A DNA stretch of 64,000 nt from Roseobacter sp. MED193 (GTDB lineage: Bacteria; Pseudomonadota; Alphaproteobacteria; Rhodobacterales; Rhodobacteraceae), in contig NZ_CH902583.1 in assembly GCF_000152965.1 (NCBI RefSeq), positions 1,448,087 through 1,512,086 on the forward strand, in the 5' to 3' direction. The notes under the pieces were generated by a model. It was not told the DNA's origin. It searched no databases and saw only the letters and a program-made list of their open reading frames with translations. Position numbers and translations under genes: made by a program. Positions 53,686 through 63,971 of the stretch are shown here, one piece after another. Within the stretch, counting starts at the first letter, position 1. Each line of letters opens with the position of its first letter.

Positions 53686-55200
53686 ATGATCAGCCGGGCA
53701 AATACAGTGGCCTTCCACGGCATTGAGGCACGTCAAGTCGAGGTTCAATGCTCTCTGGTGGCAGGTTTGCCTGCCTTTGCCATTGTTGGCCTACCGGACA
53801 AGGCCGTGTCAGAAGCACGCGAACGGGTCAGAGCCGCCTTTGCCTCTATGTCGATTGCCCTGCCAGCCAAGCGGATCACCGTCAATCTCTCGCCAGCGGA
53901 TCTCCCCAAGGAAGGCAGCCATTTTGACCTGCCCATTGCACTGGCCTTGCTCGCGGCGATTGGGCTCATCCCAGCGGATGCGGTGGGGCAGATTGTCGCC
54001 CTGGGAGAGCTATCGCTCGATGGGATACTAATGCCTGTCACCGGCGCCCTGCCCGCCGCAATGACAGCCGCAGCCACAGACCGGCACCTGATATGCCCGA
54101 AGGCCTCCGCGGCTGAGGCCGCCTGGGCAGGGGATGCCTTAGTCATTGGCGCGTCCAGCCTGACGGAGGTAGTGCGCCATTTTACCGGTGAGATGCCCCT
54201 CGCCCCGGCCCGCCCCGGTGAGATGCGCGGCGACCCTGTTCAACGGGACCTGCGCGATGTTAAGGGCCAGGAACAGGCCAAACGTGCCCTGGAGATCGCC
54301 GCCGCCGGACGCCATCACCTGCTCCTTGTCGGCCCGCCCGGTTCCGGAAAGTCCATGCTCGCGGCCCGGCTGCCCTCTATTCTGCCGCCACTCACCCCTG
54401 CAGAGGCGCTGGAAACCGCGATGATCCACTCCCTCTGCGGCCTCATTGAGGAAGGCGGCATCAATCGCAACCGCCCCTTTCGCGAGCCCCATCACACCGC
54501 TTCGATGGCAGCCATCGTTGGTGGTGGCAGGCGGGCGCAACCCGGTGAGATCAGCCTGGCGCACAATGGCGTGTTGTTTCTGGATGAGCTGCCAGAATTC
54601 AACCGCGCGGTGCTCGAAACCCTGCGCCAGCCGCTGGAGGCCGGCGAGGTGATGATTGCCCGCGCCAATGCTCATATCCGCTACCCCAGCCGGTTTATGC
54701 TGGTGGCAGCGGCCAATCCCTGCAGATGTGGCTACCTTGCCGATGCCGCCCGCGCCTGTGCGCGTGCTCCGGGCTGCGGGGAGGACTATCTGGGGCGCAT
54801 ATCCGGCCCGATGCTGGACCGGTTTGACCTGCGTATCGAAGTACCACCTGTCGCCTATAAGGATCTGGATCTGCCCGCAACAAAGGAAGGCTCTGCGGAG
54901 GTGGCGCAGCGGGTCGCAATCGCCCGCGAGATCCAGACCGCGCGCTATGTCGATCTACCGGAGGTCTGGCAAAATGCCGACGCCGAAGGCGCGGTGCTTG
55001 AGCAGGCCACCGCATTGACAACTGAAGGCCGGGAATTGTTGCAGCGCGCTGCTGAACAATTCGGCCTCTCTGCGCGCGGCTATCACCGGGTGATGCGCGT
55101 TGCACGTACCATTGCCGACCTCAACGGTTCAGAATACGTGCACAAACCTCATGTCGCCGAAGCAATCAGCTACAGAGTCCCCGTACTCGTCCCGGCCTGA
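53686..55200 (+). CDS. comM: YifB/ComM-family Mg-chelatase-like AAA+ ATPase
   Basis: A 504-residue protein with three parts. The N-terminal ChlI/Lon-protease-like domain has VGLPDKAVSEARERVRAA. The AAA+ core has Walker A LLVGPPGSGKSM (about residue 216), Walker B GVLFLDELPEFNR and the Cys-rich insert NPCRCGYL. The Mg_chelatase_C domain is at the end. ComM aids branch migration during natural transformation. GGAG precedes the ATG. Its last 31 bases overlap the convergent hydrolase gene. Confidence 0.95.
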   Translation: MISRANTVAFHGIEARQVEVQCSLVAGLPAFAIVGLPDKAVSEARERVRAAFASMSIALPAKRITVNLSPADLPKEGSHFDLPIALALLAAIGLIPADAVGQIVALGELSLDGILMPVTGALPAAMTAAATDRHLICPKASAAEAAWAGDALVIGASSLTEVVRHFTGEMPLAPARPGEMRGDPVQRDLRDVKGQEQAKRALEIAAAGRHHLLLVGPPGSGKSMLAARLPSILPPLTPAEALETAMIHSLCGLIEEGGINRNRPFREPHHTASMAAIVGGGRRAQPGEISLAHNGVLFLDELPEFNRAVLETLRQPLEAGEVMIARANAHIRYPSRFMLVAAANPCRCGYLADAARACARAPGCGEDYLGRISGPMLDRFDLRIEVPPVAYKDLDLPATKEGSAEVAQRVAIAREIQTARYVDLPEVWQNADAEGAVLEQATALTTEGRELLQRAAEQFGLSARGYHRVMRVARTIADLNGSEYVHKPHVAEAISYRVPVLVPA

Positions 55201-56081
55201 TCCTCGATCCAGGCAGCCAGGGTGTTAAGCGTCGCGCGCGCCTCGGGCAGCATGTTGTGGAACAGGGGCCAAACGTGCGGCAAATCAACTTCTTCGACAT
55301 AGGTAACGTCAACGCCCTGTGCTTGCATCCGCTCTACGATACGGCGACTGTCATCCAACAAAATTTCCGTATCACCTGCTGTCACCCAGACTGGTGGCCC
55401 GCCTGTGAAGTCGGCGAACAAGGGGCTGACCGACGGGTTGTTCGGGTCCTCCCCGTTCAGATACATCTGTACCATCTCCTGCGCCCGTTCGGCAGGCAGA
55501 ACGACTTCAGCTTCAGCGTTCTCACGAATACTCATGCCGGAGAAAGTCAGGTCCGTGAGCGGAGAAAACGCAAAAACAGCCTCTGGGAGCGGCTCGCCCC
55601 TGGCCAACAAATGGCCAAGCAACGCAAGCGCAAGCCCGCCACCGGCGCTGTCGCCACCAATGATCACCTGACCGCCCTGCTCCCGACAGGCACGATAGGC
55701 CGCGAGCGCGTGATCAAACGCCGCTGGAAACGGATGTTCCGGTGCCAATGGGTAGCGCGGCAAAACTGCCCCTACGCCGGCGCGCTTGGCAAGGGAGGAA
55801 ACCATGGCAGCATGGGTCTGGGGCGACCCAAAAACATATCCTCCCCCGTGAAAGTACAAGAGCGTCACCTGCGGCTCGGGGCCTTTTCGCGGTGATATCC
55901 AAACGGCCTCACGTCCTGCCAACGCGCCAGGCTGCAGACGCTTCGACAACGGCCCATGAAACAGCAGGCGCGCCTTGGTTTCGATGCTCCGGCGCAGGGC
56001 CTCTGGCCCCTTCGCATTCTTCAAGAACCGCTTTTCAGTCAGGCGCAGATAGGTGTTCAGCAATGGGCGCAGAACGCTCAT
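55170..56081 (-). CDS. Alpha/beta hydrolase (hormone-sensitive lipase family)
   Basis: A 303-residue esterase-type hydrolase. The oxyanion motif is [10 protein letters not shown], the nucleophile elbow is [10 protein letters not shown] (Ser about residue 145), the catalytic Asp is in [11 protein letters not shown], and His is in [10 protein letters not shown]. Substrates are typically short acyl esters. The start overlaps the gshB stop (ATGA), so it is coupled to glutathione synthesis. Its 3' end overlaps comM in antisense by 31 bases. Confidence 0.9.
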   Translation of the reverse strand: MSVLRPLLNTYLRLTEKRFLKNAKGPEALRRSIETKARLLFHGPLSKRLQPGALAGREAVWISPRKGPEPQVTLLYFHGGGYVFGSPQTHAAMVSSLAKRAGVGAVLPRYPLAPEHPFPAAFDHALAAYRACREQGGQVIIGGDSAGGGLALALLGHLLARGEPLPEAVFAFSPLTDLTFSGMSIRENAEAEVVLPAERAQEMVQMYLNGEDPNNPSVSPLFADFTGGPPVWVTAGDTEILLDDSRRIVERMQAQGVDVTYVEEVDLPHVWPLFHNMLPEARATLNTLAAWIEDQAGTSTGTL

Positions 56082-57013
56082 CCAGGCTTAGCCTCGATTG
56101 CCATCCAGATCTTTTCAGCGATATTCACCCCGTCAAACCGCTCCAGCTCTTGAATACCGGTGGGCGAGGTCACGTTGATTTCGGTCAGGTAGTCGCCGAT
56201 CACGTCGATGCCGACAAAGATCTGGCCCTTTTCCTTCAGCAAAGGCCCGATGGCGGCGCAGATCTCCAGATCGCGCTCCGTCAGGCCGACCTTTTCAGGG
56301 CGTCCGCCAACATGCATGTTCGAGCGAGTCTCGCCCGCTGCGGGCACCCGGTTGATGGCCCCGACAGGTTCGCCATCCACCAAGATCACCCGCTTGTCGC
56401 CATTGCTCACATCCGGCAGGAACTTCTGCACGATCAGTGGCTCGCGGCTGAAACCGGTGAACAGCTCATGCAGGGAGGTCAGGTTACGGTCATTGGCGTC
56501 CAGCCGGAACACCCCGGCGCCACCATTGCCATAAAGCGGTTTGAGGATGATATCACCGTGGCGCGCCTTAAACGCCTTGATGGTGTCCAGATCGCGCGCA
56601 ATAGCCGTGGGTGGGGTCAGGTCGGGGAAGTCCAGAACCAGCAATTTTTCCGGATAGTTACGCACCCAGAACGGGTCGTTCACCACCAGGCAGTCATCCT
56701 TCAACCGGTCCAGCAGATGGGTGGAGGTGATGTAATGCATATCAAAGGGCGGATCCTGACGCAGCCAGATCACATCAAAATCGGCCAGATCAACTTCGCG
56801 CATCTCCCCCAGGATGGCCGGGGTTCCCGCCACCCGCTGGACGGTCATGTCCTGGCCACGCGCAGTGATGCGTCCCTCCTGATAGGCCAGCTGATCGGGC
56901 AGGTAGAAAAACAGCTCATGGCCGCGCGCCTGCGCTTCTTCTGCCAGGCGAAAGCTGCTGTCAGCGTTGATGTCCACACCCATGATCGGGTCCATCTGGA
57001 AGGCAATTTTCAT
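56078..57013 (-). CDS. gshB: Glutathione synthetase
   Basis: A 311-residue ATP-grasp ligase joining gamma-glutamylcysteine and glycine to glutathione. Family marks are the N-terminal [18 protein letters not shown], the ATP-grasp segment [16 protein letters not shown], and the C-terminal [21 protein letters not shown]. The ATG at 57013 is favoured, with AAGGGA 7 bases upstream. It is placed between yraN and the coupled hydrolase gene. Confidence 0.97.
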   Translation of the reverse strand: MKIAFQMDPIMGVDINADSSFRLAEEAQARGHELFFYLPDQLAYQEGRITARGQDMTVQRVAGTPAILGEMREVDLADFDVIWLRQDPPFDMHYITSTHLLDRLKDDCLVVNDPFWVRNYPEKLLVLDFPDLTPPTAIARDLDTIKAFKARHGDIILKPLYGNGGAGVFRLDANDRNLTSLHELFTGFSREPLIVQKFLPDVSNGDKRVILVDGEPVGAINRVPAAGETRSNMHVGGRPEKVGLTERDLEICAAIGPLLKEKGQIFVGIDVIGDYLTEINVTSPTGIQELERFDGVNIAEKIWMAIEAKPG

Positions 57014-57097
57014 GGCAGGTTCCCTTTTGCTTTGGCAATAGATGGCGCAGGCAGCAGTCAGGTTCAATATGCCTTGTTCAAATTGCCGTGGTCAGAG

Positions 57098-57472
57098 CTA
57101 GCCCTGACCATAGGCGTTCTCGATAATCTCGACCTCGCCTGTGCCAAAAACCAGCACCACATCTATACGCGCCTCGCTCAAAGCCCCCTCGGGTTGCTGC
57201 TCCAGAAACAGGGCGGCAGAGGCCTGAACCCGGCCCATTTGACGCGGGTTGATCCGCGCAATTGCCGCCTCATAGCTGGGGCCGGTCTTGACCTCGGCAA
57301 AGACCAGCAGCGTACCTTTGCGCAGGATCAGGTCGATCTCTCCGGCTGCCCCGCGCCAGCGCTGCTCCACCAGCTCATAGCCCTGCGCCGCATAAGCCCG
57401 CGCCGCCTGCTCCTCAGCCGCGGCCCCCGCAAGATGCGCGCGCAACCCGGTTGAGGCATGGGGCTTGGCCAT
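57098..57472 (-). CDS. yraN: YraN family endonuclease-fold protein
   Basis: A 124-residue protein of the UPF0102/YraN family with a restriction-endonuclease-like core. The catalytic-type motif is GEIDLILRKG...VFAEVKTG (about residues 44-64), preceded by GAAAEEQAARAYAAQGYELVE. The function is unproven. The arrangement rsmI next to lpoA and yraN is conserved from E. coli. Confidence 0.92.
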   Translation of the reverse strand: MAKPHASTGLRAHLAGAAAEEQAARAYAAQGYELVEQRWRGAAGEIDLILRKGTLLVFAEVKTGPSYEAAIARINPRQMGRVQASAALFLEQQPEGALSEARIDVVLVFGTGEVEIIENAYGQG

Positions 57473-57473
57473 T

Positions 57474-58332
57474 TCAGCCCTCTTTCGCCAGCTTCAGCGC
57501 CATCTGGTAGACTTTGCGGCGCGGCATTTCATGGGCCTCCGAGACGATTGCGGCAGCATCTTTGACCGAGTTGTCAATCAGCGCAGCGCGCAGATCGCTC
57601 TCAATATCTCCATCACTTGCTGCCACTTCTGAGACGCGATCCACCAGAACGACGATCTCGCCTTTCACCGGGTTCTCTTCCAGACTGGTGGCCAGCTCAG
57701 ACAGCGGCAGGCGGCGGACCTCTTCGAATTTCTTAGTCAGCTCACGGCAGAGCGCCGCCGGGCGATTGCCCAACACTGCGGCCATATCGGCCACCGAGGC
57801 GGCAATCCGTTTGGGGGATTCGTAAAAGGGCCAGGGTGCCGGGAATCGCCGCGACCTCTTCCAGCCGTTTGCGCCGTGCACCGCTCGCATTGGGCAAAAA
57901 ACCCGCAAAAAAGAACGCATCCGTTGGCAACCCAGCCAGCGCCAGCGCCGTGGTCACCGCCGTGGCACCGGGCGCAGAGGTCACCAGATACCCAGCTTCA
58001 GAAGCGGCTTTGGACAAGCCATAGCCGGGATCCGCGATCAATGGCATCCCTGCCTCGGAAGCATAGGCAACAGATTTCCCAGCCTCCAAGGCTGAGAGCA
58101 ATTTGCCGCGCGCACCCACTCCGCTATGGTCATGATAAGCAATCACCTGCCGCTCGCCCAGCGGAACGCCGTGGATTTCCATCAGGCGACGCAGCGACCG
58201 AGTGTCTTCGGCGGCAATGAGATCTGCCGAGGCCAGCACATCCAGCGCCCGCAGCGTGATGTCGCGCGCCGTGCCCAGAGGTGTTGCCACAAAATACAGT
58301 CCGGGCAACAAATTGACGATCTGATGATTCAC
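57474..58332 (-). pseudogene. rsmI: 16S rRNA 2'-O-ribose C1402 methyltransferase, frameshifted
   Basis: The first about 170 residues (VNHQIVNLLPGLYFVATPLG start, EDTRSLRRLMEIHGV, YASEAGMPLIADPG) and the rest (YESPKRIAASVADMAAVLG; CRELTKKFEEVRR; KVYQMALKLA) sit in different frames. They join across GCCCTTTTACGAA. One T too many in the TTTT run (plus strand A57824-57827) would restore GTLALYESPKR and a protein of about 285 residues, the family length. RsmI modifies C1402 of 16S rRNA. It is a real mutation, a sequencing error or a +1 recoding site. The start is GTG at 58332. Confidence 0.85.
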
Positions 58333-58418
58333 GCTGGACCCGCCTTTTTGGTCGTTTATGATTGCCCCAGAACCAACACGGCGCACAAGCGCCGGACAAG
58401 GGGAGTTACAAGTCCATT

Positions 58419-59591
58419 ATGTTTGCTGTTTTCAAGCGGGCCCGCAAGGCAACTTTGTCTGCCGTCGCCGCGATTTCCACATTTGCACTGGCCGCCTGTG
58501 ATCCGATCGCGATTGGTGGTGGGCCCACAATCAATACATCGAAACCGGTTCCTGTGGCGCTGCTGGTGCCGCGCGGCTCAGCGCAGTCTGGCGATAGCGT
58601 GCTGGCGCAAAGCCTGGAAAACGCCGCCCGTCTTGCCATTGCGGATTTGCAGGGTGTGCAGATTGATCTTCGCATTTATGACACCGCCGGGGATCCCACT
58701 CGCGCCGCTGCAGCCGCAACGGAAGCGGTAAATGCGGGCGCGCGGATCATTCTAGGGCCGGTATATGCCGAAGCAGCCAATGCCGCAGGCATCGCAGCCG
58801 CCCAAAAGGGCGTCAATGTGCTGGCCTTTTCCAACACCACCTCGATTGCAGGCGGCAACGTCTTCATTCTGGGGCCAACCTACGATAACACGGCCCGCCG
58901 CCTGACTGCCTATGCCAAGTCCCAGGGCAAGAACAACATCCTGATCGCGGGTGGTAACAATTCGTCTGGTCTGGCCGGACAGACCGCAATTCGCAACGCT
59001 GCGGCCCAATCCGGTGTAAACATCACCGGCAGCATTGGGTATGAGCTGTCGCAAAAAGGTGTGATCAACGCTATCCCGCAAATTCGATCCGCCACAGGCG
59101 GCGGTGGCGCAGACGCGCTCTTCCTCACAGCCACCACGGCCGGAGCCCTACCACTGCTGACCCAATTGCTGCCCGAAGCTGGCGTCAAACCCGAAGACGT
59201 GCAGTATATCGGCCTCACGCGCTGGGACGTTCCCGCGCAGACCCTTGCATTGCCCGGCGTTCAGGGCAGCTGGTTTGCGATGCCGGACCCAGGCAAGGCC
59301 CGTGGTTTCCGCGACCGCTATGAAGCCACCTACGGCAGCGCGCCACATTCCATTGGCGGGTTGGCCTATGATGGGATTGCCGCAATTGGCGCTCTGGTCG
59401 GCGCCGGGAAATCGGATGCTCTGACAGCCGCCGCACTGACCCAGGGTGCGGGCTTCCAAGGCACTGGTGGCATCTTCCGCCTGCGCCCCGATGGCACCAA
59501 TGACCGTGGTTTGGCCATCGCAACCATTCAAGAACAGAAGGTAGTCATAATTGACGCAGCCCCCAGCAGCTTTGGCGGCGCAGGACTCTGA
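58419..59591 (+). CDS. Penicillin-binding protein activator LpoA-like lipoprotein
   Basis: A 390-residue exported lipoprotein. The signal ends in the lipobox LAAC (Cys at residue 28), then a type 1 periplasmic-binding fold follows (VALLVPRGSAQSGDSVLAQSL; IILGPVYAEAANAAG). It corresponds to the C-terminal half of E. coli LpoA, which activates PBP1A. The place divergent from rsmI matches the lpoA locus. The glnD start overlaps its end by 41 bases. Confidence 0.88.
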   Translation: MFAVFKRARKATLSAVAAISTFALAACDPIAIGGGPTINTSKPVPVALLVPRGSAQSGDSVLAQSLENAARLAIADLQGVQIDLRIYDTAGDPTRAAAAATEAVNAGARIILGPVYAEAANAAGIAAAQKGVNVLAFSNTTSIAGGNVFILGPTYDNTARRLTAYAKSQGKNNILIAGGNNSSGLAGQTAIRNAAAQSGVNITGSIGYELSQKGVINAIPQIRSATGGGGADALFLTATTAGALPLLTQLLPEAGVKPEDVQYIGLTRWDVPAQTLALPGVQGSWFAMPDPGKARGFRDRYEATYGSAPHSIGGLAYDGIAAIGALVGAGKSDALTAAALTQGAGFQGTGGIFRLRPDGTNDRGLAIATIQEQKVVIIDAAPSSFGGAGL

Positions 59592-62385
59592 TCCTGCCCG
59601 CACAGCCTCGCTTGATCAGCCCGGAGCGCTCCCCGCCTCCGGACTGATCTGCGAGGCGCTCTCGATTTTCAATCTCACCGAGATTCAAGACCAGATTGCG
59701 CTCCTGGCCAAGGACGCAGAACCTGAAGCCCTGCGCAGTGAAACCGTGGCGCTGCTGCGCGCCGCCAATAAGCAGGGGCGCGCCACAATTGCTGAGGCCT
59801 TTGCAAAGGCCCCCTTCGCGGCCCGCGCCCTGACGAAATCTTATAGCTATCTAACCGACGGGCTGGTTCTGACGGCCTTTCACGTCGCCACCACCTATCT
59901 GCACCCGGTGGGCACCCCCACCTCAGGAGAGCGGATCGCCCTGATCGCAGTGGGCGGCTACGGGCGTGGGGAAATGGCACCTGCTTCGGACGTCGACCTG
60001 ATGTTCCTAACCCCCTATAAAATCACCGCCTGGGCGGAAAGCGTCATTGAATCGATGCTCTATATCCTCTGGGATCTCCGCCTCAAGGTGGGACACTCCA
60101 GCCGGACCATCAAGGATTGCATCCGGCTGGGCGCGGAGGATTACACCATCCGCACGGCGATGCTGGAGCAGCGTTTTCTGACCGGCGACCAACAGCTCGC
60201 CAACGCGCTTGCAGACCGGCTGCGCACCGAGCTGTTCTCTCGCGATGCCCAGGATTTCATCGAGGCCAAACTGGCAGAACGCGACGAGCGTCATCTGAAA
60301 CAGGGCCAGCGCTATATGGTCGAGCCCAACGTCAAAGAGGGCAAAGGCGGGTTGCGCGATCTGCAATCGCTCTACTGGATCGCAAAATATGTTTATCAGG
60401 TCCAGGATGTCGCTGATCTGGTGCCCCTCGGCCTGTTCACTCCAGAGGAGCTCGATACCTTTTCCACTGCCGCTAATTTTCTCTGGGCGGTACGTTCGCA
60501 TCTGCATCTCGCGACTGGGCGCCCGACAGAGCAGTTGAGCTTTGATCTGCAGGTCGAAGTGGCCAGTCGCATGGGCTACAAGGATCGCGCCGGCCGACGT
60601 GGCGTAGAGATCTTCATGCAGGAATATTTCCGTCATGCCACAACCGTGGGCGATCTCACCCGGATATTGCTGACGAAACTAGAGGCGAGCCAACAAAAAG
60701 GGGCGCCGCTCCTGGAGCGGATCTTTCGTCGTCGTCCCCGGGTGAAATCCGACTACACAGTCATTCACAACCGGCTGGATGTGGCAGATCCAGAGGCCTT
60801 TCTCGAGAACAAACTGAACCTACTGAAAATCTTCGAAGAAGCGTTGCGCACGGGTATGCTGATACACCCTGATGCCATGCGCCTGGTTACAGCCAATCTG
60901 GACCTGATCGACGAGGATATGCGCAACGACAAGGAAGCCCGGCGTATCTTCCTTGATCTGCTGCTGAAACACGGAAACCCGGAACGCGCTCTGCGGCGGA
61001 TGAATGAGCTCGGCGTGCTCTCCGCCTTTATCCCCGAATTCGAACCCATCGTGGCGATGATGCAATTCAATATGTATCATTCCTACACCGTGGATGAGCA
61101 CACCATTCAGGTAATCTCGAACCTTACCGCCATTGAGAAGGGGGAACTGGAAGAAGAGCTGCCACTGTCGTCAGAGGTGATCCGCAAGGGGATCAACCGC
61201 AAGGTGCTGCTGGTCGCGATGCTGCTGCATGACATCGGCAAGGGCCGTGAACAGGACCATTCTATCCTCGGCGCTCAAATCGCCCGCAAGGTGGCCCCCC
61301 GGTTAGGGTTGAACAAGGCTGATAGCGAGACAGTGGAATGGCTGGTGCGCCATCACCTATTAATGTCGGACATGGCGCAAAAGCGCGATATTGCCGATCC
61401 GCGCACCGTGCGTGGCTTTGCCAAGGCCGTGCAATCCGTGAAACGGCTTGATCTGCTTTTGGTGCTGACGGTCTGCGACATTCGCGGCGTCGGCCCCGAC
61501 ACCTGGAACAATTGGAAGGCGGCCCTGCTGCGGGCGCTATACAATCAAACCCGCGAAGCTTTGGACAACGGCATGGAGGCGCTCAACCGCGCGCACCGAG
61601 GTGCCGCCGGTAAAAAAGCACTGCGCGCGGCCCTACCCGAGTGGTCCAAAGCAGATCTAAAACGCGAAACCGGGCGCCATTATGATCCCTATTGGCAGGG
61701 GCTGCATGTCACCGCACATGTGGATTTTGCCGAAATGCTGAAGGAGCTCGAAGAAAAGAATGATCCTGGCGAAATTGTCATGCGGCTCTATCCGGACGAT
61801 GACCGCGACGCGACGCGCGCCTGTTTTGTCATGGCCGACCACCCGGGCATTTTTGCCCGCGTTTCCGGTGCGCTTGCCCTTGTCGGGGCCAATGTCGTCG
61901 ATGCCCGCAGCTACACCACCAAAGACGGCTATGTGACCGACGCCTTCTGGATCCAGGATGCCGATGGCCACCCGTTCGAGGCCTCACGGCTACCGCGGCT
62001 GAACCAGATGATCCTCAAGACCCTCAATGGCGAGGTGATCACCGGTGAGGCACTGGAGACCCGCGACAAGTTCAAAAAACGCGAAAAGGCCTTCAAGGTC
62101 CCGACCCATATCACCTTCGACAATGAGGGCTCTGAAATCTATACGATCATCGAGGTCGACACCCGCGACCGAACAGGGCTGCTATATGATTTGGCCCGGA
62201 CCCTGGCAGGGGCCAATGTCTATATCGCCAATGCGGTGATCGCGACCTATGGTGAGCAGGTGGTGGATACCTTCTACGTCAAGGATATGTTTGGCTTGAA
62301 ATACCACTCCAAATCAAAGCAGGACTTCCTGGAGCGGAAACTGCGTGAGGCGATCTCCAAAGGGTCAAAACGGGCCCGATCATGA
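59551..62385 (+). CDS. glnD: Bifunctional [protein-PII] uridylyltransferase/uridylyl-removing enzyme
   Basis: A 944-residue nitrogen sensor. The nucleotidyltransferase motif is GGYGRGEMAPASDVDL (about residue 134), followed by the uridylyl-removing HD domain (LLHDIGKGREQDHS, about 560) and two ACT domains at the C-terminus. It adds or removes UMP from PII according to glutamine. The start is TTG at 59551 with AGAAGG 9 bases upstream, because no ATG occurs before the catalytic domain. It is coupled to murJ by an ATGA overlap. Confidence 0.96.
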   Translation: MTQPPAALAAQDSDPARTASLDQPGALPASGLICEALSIFNLTEIQDQIALLAKDAEPEALRSETVALLRAANKQGRATIAEAFAKAPFAARALTKSYSYLTDGLVLTAFHVATTYLHPVGTPTSGERIALIAVGGYGRGEMAPASDVDLMFLTPYKITAWAESVIESMLYILWDLRLKVGHSSRTIKDCIRLGAEDYTIRTAMLEQRFLTGDQQLANALADRLRTELFSRDAQDFIEAKLAERDERHLKQGQRYMVEPNVKEGKGGLRDLQSLYWIAKYVYQVQDVADLVPLGLFTPEELDTFSTAANFLWAVRSHLHLATGRPTEQLSFDLQVEVASRMGYKDRAGRRGVEIFMQEYFRHATTVGDLTRILLTKLEASQQKGAPLLERIFRRRPRVKSDYTVIHNRLDVADPEAFLENKLNLLKIFEEALRTGMLIHPDAMRLVTANLDLIDEDMRNDKEARRIFLDLLLKHGNPERALRRMNELGVLSAFIPEFEPIVAMMQFNMYHSYTVDEHTIQVISNLTAIEKGELEEELPLSSEVIRKGINRKVLLVAMLLHDIGKGREQDHSILGAQIARKVAPRLGLNKADSETVEWLVRHHLLMSDMAQKRDIADPRTVRGFAKAVQSVKRLDLLLVLTVCDIRGVGPDTWNNWKAALLRALYNQTREALDNGMEALNRAHRGAAGKKALRAALPEWSKADLKRETGRHYDPYWQGLHVTAHVDFAEMLKELEEKNDPGEIVMRLYPDDDRDATRACFVMADHPGIFARVSGALALVGANVVDARSYTTKDGYVTDAFWIQDADGHPFEASRLPRLNQMILKTLNGEVITGEALETRDKFKKREKAFKVPTHITFDNEGSEIYTIIEVDTRDRTGLLYDLARTLAGANVYIANAVIATYGEQVVDTFYVKDMFGLKYHSKSKQDFLERKLREAISKGSKRARS

Positions 62386-63971
62386 AGCCGGTGAGATTGC
62401 TGTCAGGTTTTATGACGGTTGGCTTTTGGACTCTGGCAAGCCGCATATTGGGCTTTGCCCGCGATATAATGATCGCCAGTTTCCTGGGCACCGGCCCGGT
62501 GGCCGAGGCCTTTTTGGCGGCGTTCAGCCTGCCCAACATGTTCCGCCGTTTCTTTGCCGAGGGCGCCTTTAACACCGCCTTTGTTCCGCTGTTCTCAAAA
62601 AAACTGCAAAAGGACGACGATCCCCTCGGCTTTGCCCGCGATGCCCTGACCGGGCTGGCGACGGTGCTGATTATCTTTACCCTGGTGGCCCAGCTGGTAA
62701 TGCCTTGGCTGGTTCTGGCCATGGCCAGCGGGTTTCGAGGGGATGTCCGGTTTGACCTGACGGTGGATTTTGGCCGCATCACCTTTGCCTATATCCTGTT
62801 CATTTCGCTGGCAGCTCTTCTCTCAGGCGTCCTCAATGCCTCCGGTCGCTTTGCCGCCGCTTCCGCGGCACCGGTTTTACTCAACATCATTCTGGTTGGT
62901 GCGTTGTTACTCGGCCAAAGTGGTCTGCTGAGTACCTATCTTCCCGCTGACACAGCAGAGCTGCCTGGGTTGCCACAAGGGACCTTGCTGGTCTGGGCCA
63001 CACTTCTGGCCGGAATAGCCCAGATGGCGCTGGTCTGGGTCGCCGCGAGCCGGGCGGGCTATCGGCTGACGCCACGCCAACCACGGCTCACGCCAGATCT
63101 GAAACGCCTGGCAGTGATTGCCGCGCCTGCGATGCTGGCCGGGGGGGTGGTACAGATCAACCTATTGGTCGGGCGTCAGGTTGCCAGTTTCTTTGACGGG
63201 GCCATTGCCTGGCTCAGCTATGCAGACCGGCTGTATCAACTCCCCTTGGGCGTGGTGGGTATCGCGGTGGGTATCGTCTTGCTTCCGGATCTGTCCCGTC
63301 GCTTGGCCGCGGAGGATGCAACAGGCGCGCAACATGCCTTTAGCCGCGCCGGCGAGATCTCCCTGGCGCTGACCATTCCTTCAGCCATCGCCTTGGTGGC
63401 CATCCCCCTGCCGCTTGTCTCGGTCCTGTTCGAGCGCGGCGCCTTTTCCTTCGCCGATAGTCAAGCCACCGCGCTGGCCGTGGCCATATACGGGTTGGGC
63501 CTGCCCGCCTTTGTACTGCAAAAAGTCCTACAACCGCTGTATTTTGCCCGCGAAGACACCCGCACCCCCTTTCGCTTTGCGCTGAACGCCATGGTGGTCA
63601 ATGCCGTCGTGGCCATTGCCGGCGCGGCGCTGCTTGGCTTTATTGGTGCCGCCATAGGCACCACAATCGCCGGCTGGGCCATGGTCTGGCAGCTGGCACG
63701 TGGTACGGGCGCGATGGGTCAAAGCGCGCGCTTTGATGCGCGGTTCAAACAGCGGATCTGGCGCATCCTCATCGCCGCCCTACTGATGGGCGCCCTGCTC
63801 TGGGGCGCGGCCTGGCTACTGGAGCCCTGGCTCTACAGCGCCAGCATCCGCTATCCGGCGCTGGCGCTGCTGGTCACGATTGGCATCGTCAGTTATTTTG
63901 CCATTGGCGTCGGCATCGGCGCCTTCCGGCTTTCGGATTTCAAAGCCAGCCTGCGCCGGAACAAGGGCTAA
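62382..63971 (+). CDS. murJ: Lipid II flippase MurJ
   Basis: A 529-residue MOP-superfamily membrane protein with about 14 helices. It flips lipid II to the periplasm. The family block GFARDIMIASFLGTGPVAEA and the FRRFFAEGAFNTAFVPLF segment (the Arg-rich conserved loop) are present. It is translationally coupled to glnD. The downstream 29 bases to the window end hold nothing assigned. Confidence 0.97.
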   Translation: MKPVRLLSGFMTVGFWTLASRILGFARDIMIASFLGTGPVAEAFLAAFSLPNMFRRFFAEGAFNTAFVPLFSKKLQKDDDPLGFARDALTGLATVLIIFTLVAQLVMPWLVLAMASGFRGDVRFDLTVDFGRITFAYILFISLAALLSGVLNASGRFAAASAAPVLLNIILVGALLLGQSGLLSTYLPADTAELPGLPQGTLLVWATLLAGIAQMALVWVAASRAGYRLTPRQPRLTPDLKRLAVIAAPAMLAGGVVQINLLVGRQVASFFDGAIAWLSYADRLYQLPLGVVGIAVGIVLLPDLSRRLAAEDATGAQHAFSRAGEISLALTIPSAIALVAIPLPLVSVLFERGAFSFADSQATALAVAIYGLGLPAFVLQKVLQPLYFAREDTRTPFRFALNAMVVNAVVAIAGAALLGFIGAAIGTTIAGWAMVWQLARGTGAMGQSARFDARFKQRIWRILIAALLMGALLWGAAWLLEPWLYSASIRYPALALLVTIGIVSYFAIGVGIGAFRLSDFKASLRRNKG

